From contig CALMMH010000402.1 in NCBI GenBank assembly GCA_937868145.1, positions 1-6,187 of the forward strand: 6,187 nucleotides of DNA, in the 5' to 3' direction. Origin of the DNA: an uncultured Phycisphaerales bacterium. GTDB taxonomy: Bacteria; Planctomycetota; Phycisphaerae; Sedimentisphaerales; Anaerobacaceae. The notes under the pieces are model-generated. The model was not told the DNA's origin and did not search any database. It worked only from the letters and a program-made list of their open reading frames with translations. Of the stretch, positions 5,586 to 6,187 are shown piece by piece. Position numbers and translations under genes: made by a program. How positions within the stretch are numbered: the stretch's first letter is position 1; each line of letters starts with the position of its first letter.

Positions 5586-6187
5586 CTACCATCTGTTGTT
5601 CCTCACGACAACACATTTGCAGCCTGTCCTCTCGGTCAAGGTGTCTCGCACGTTGTGAACGTAGTCTAAATCCGCTCGATCCAGGATGCAAAACAAGGTA
5701 GAGCCGCTTCCGCTAAGGCAAACGCATCCCTCACCGAGCGTCTGGACAGTATGCTTTAAGTCTCCAAGTTCCTCATACAGATGAAAGCAACTGCTTTCCA
5801 ACATATTTACGCACATTCTCGCCGCCAAATCAACTCTGTTTTTTTCGAGGTGAGCGGCAATCGGGCAGTGAAGGCGGCTGTAGAGATCCGAATCGTGACG
5901 GTAGTGCGCATAAACCTCCTTCGTTGAAGAATTTACGGGAGGCAGGATCAAGATCGCGGTGAAATCGAATCCCCCGGGCAACTCGGAGATTTTCTCGCCG
6001 CGTCCCGTGCAGAAAGCCAGGGGGCCGTTCAGGAAGAAGGGGATGTCGCTGCCGAGTCGCGACGCCAGATCCATGAGCTGGGACTGGGTCAGCCCCAGGC
6101 TCAGATATTTGTTCAGACCCGTCAGGGTGGCCGCCGCGTCGCTGCTGCCGGAGCCCAGGCCCGAGCCGGCGGGGATGTTCTTGGTCA
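5586..6187 (-). CDS. ispE: 4-diphosphocytidyl-2-C-methyl-D-erythritol kinase IspE (5' end missing)
   Basis: GHMP-family kinase that phosphorylates the 2-hydroxyl of CDP-methylerythritol with ATP, the fourth step of the MEP pathway to isoprenoid precursors, in the cytoplasm. About 199 codons are in the window; the start lies beyond the right edge, and with a usual length near 290 aa roughly 90 residues are missing. The first visible part holds the ATP-binding glycine-rich loop IPAGSGLGSGSSDAAATL (6126-6176; many IspE proteins have GGGSS where this one has GSGSS). RLGSDIPFFL (near 6030-6059) contains the catalytic Asp region, and LSGSGSTLF (5691-5717) is the third GHMP motif near the C-terminus. 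The internal Met at 6074 is not the start, because the conserved ATP loop lies upstream of it in the same frame. Stop TAG at 5586-5588 is 21 bases before spoVG. The promoter lies outside the window. Confidence 0.96.
   Translation of the reverse strand, partial: TKNIPAGSGLGSGSSDAAATLTGLNKYLSLGLTQSQLMDLASRLGSDIPFFLNGPLAFCTGRGEKISELPGGFDFTAILILPPVNSSTKEVYAHYRHDSDLYSRLHCPIAAHLEKNRVDLAARMCVNMLESSCFHLYEELGDLKHTVQTLGEGCVCLSGSGSTLFCILDRADLDYVHNVRDTLTERTGCKCVVVRNNRW

Overview
The window looks like a chromosomal piece of a diderm, GC-rich bacterium, most likely a member of the Planctomycetota (Phycisphaerae-like). This is inferred from three things: a SpoVG that carries a four-cysteine zinc-ribbon insert, the ispE-spoVG pairing, and the style of the type II secretion (T2SS) genes, with long hydrophilic inserts in the pseudopilins and a PilM/PilN-type fused GspL. 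No taxonomic search was possible, so the assignment is tentative.

Bases 1-4426, all on the + strand, hold the end of a T2SS-type (or related type IV pilus-like) operon. It runs: the tail of an unidentified upstream protein, a GspJ-like minor pseudopilin, a GspK-like tip pseudopilin whose start overlaps the gspJ end, a GspL-like inner-membrane protein (actin-like domain, one membrane helix, PilN-like periplasmic domain) and a small GspM/PilO-like protein. Together these encode the pseudopilus tip (J, K) and the inner-membrane assembly platform (L, M). The secretin GspD, the ATPase GspE, the platform GspF and the major pseudopilin GspG are not in the window; the upstream genes probably supply some of them.

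Bases 4427-4828 are about 400 bases without a convincing gene. The second half looks like the promoter and leader of the next gene: a sigma-28-like promoter candidate with imperfect spacing and a strong stem-loop. Next comes a small FlgM-family anti-sigma factor gene (4829-5116, + strand). It converges, with only 7 bases between stops, on a - strand pair: spoVG (5124-5564) and, upstream of it by 21 bases, ispE (5586 to the right edge, N-terminus missing).

The most interesting points are the FlgM-like protein standing alone between a secretion operon and spoVG with a possible sigma-28 promoter, the zinc-ribbon SpoVG, the acidic insert in GspK and the charged C-terminal tail on GspJ, part of which is encoded over the gspK start. 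I see no mobile element, CRISPR array, tRNA or rRNA, and nothing that amounts to a wholly new system.
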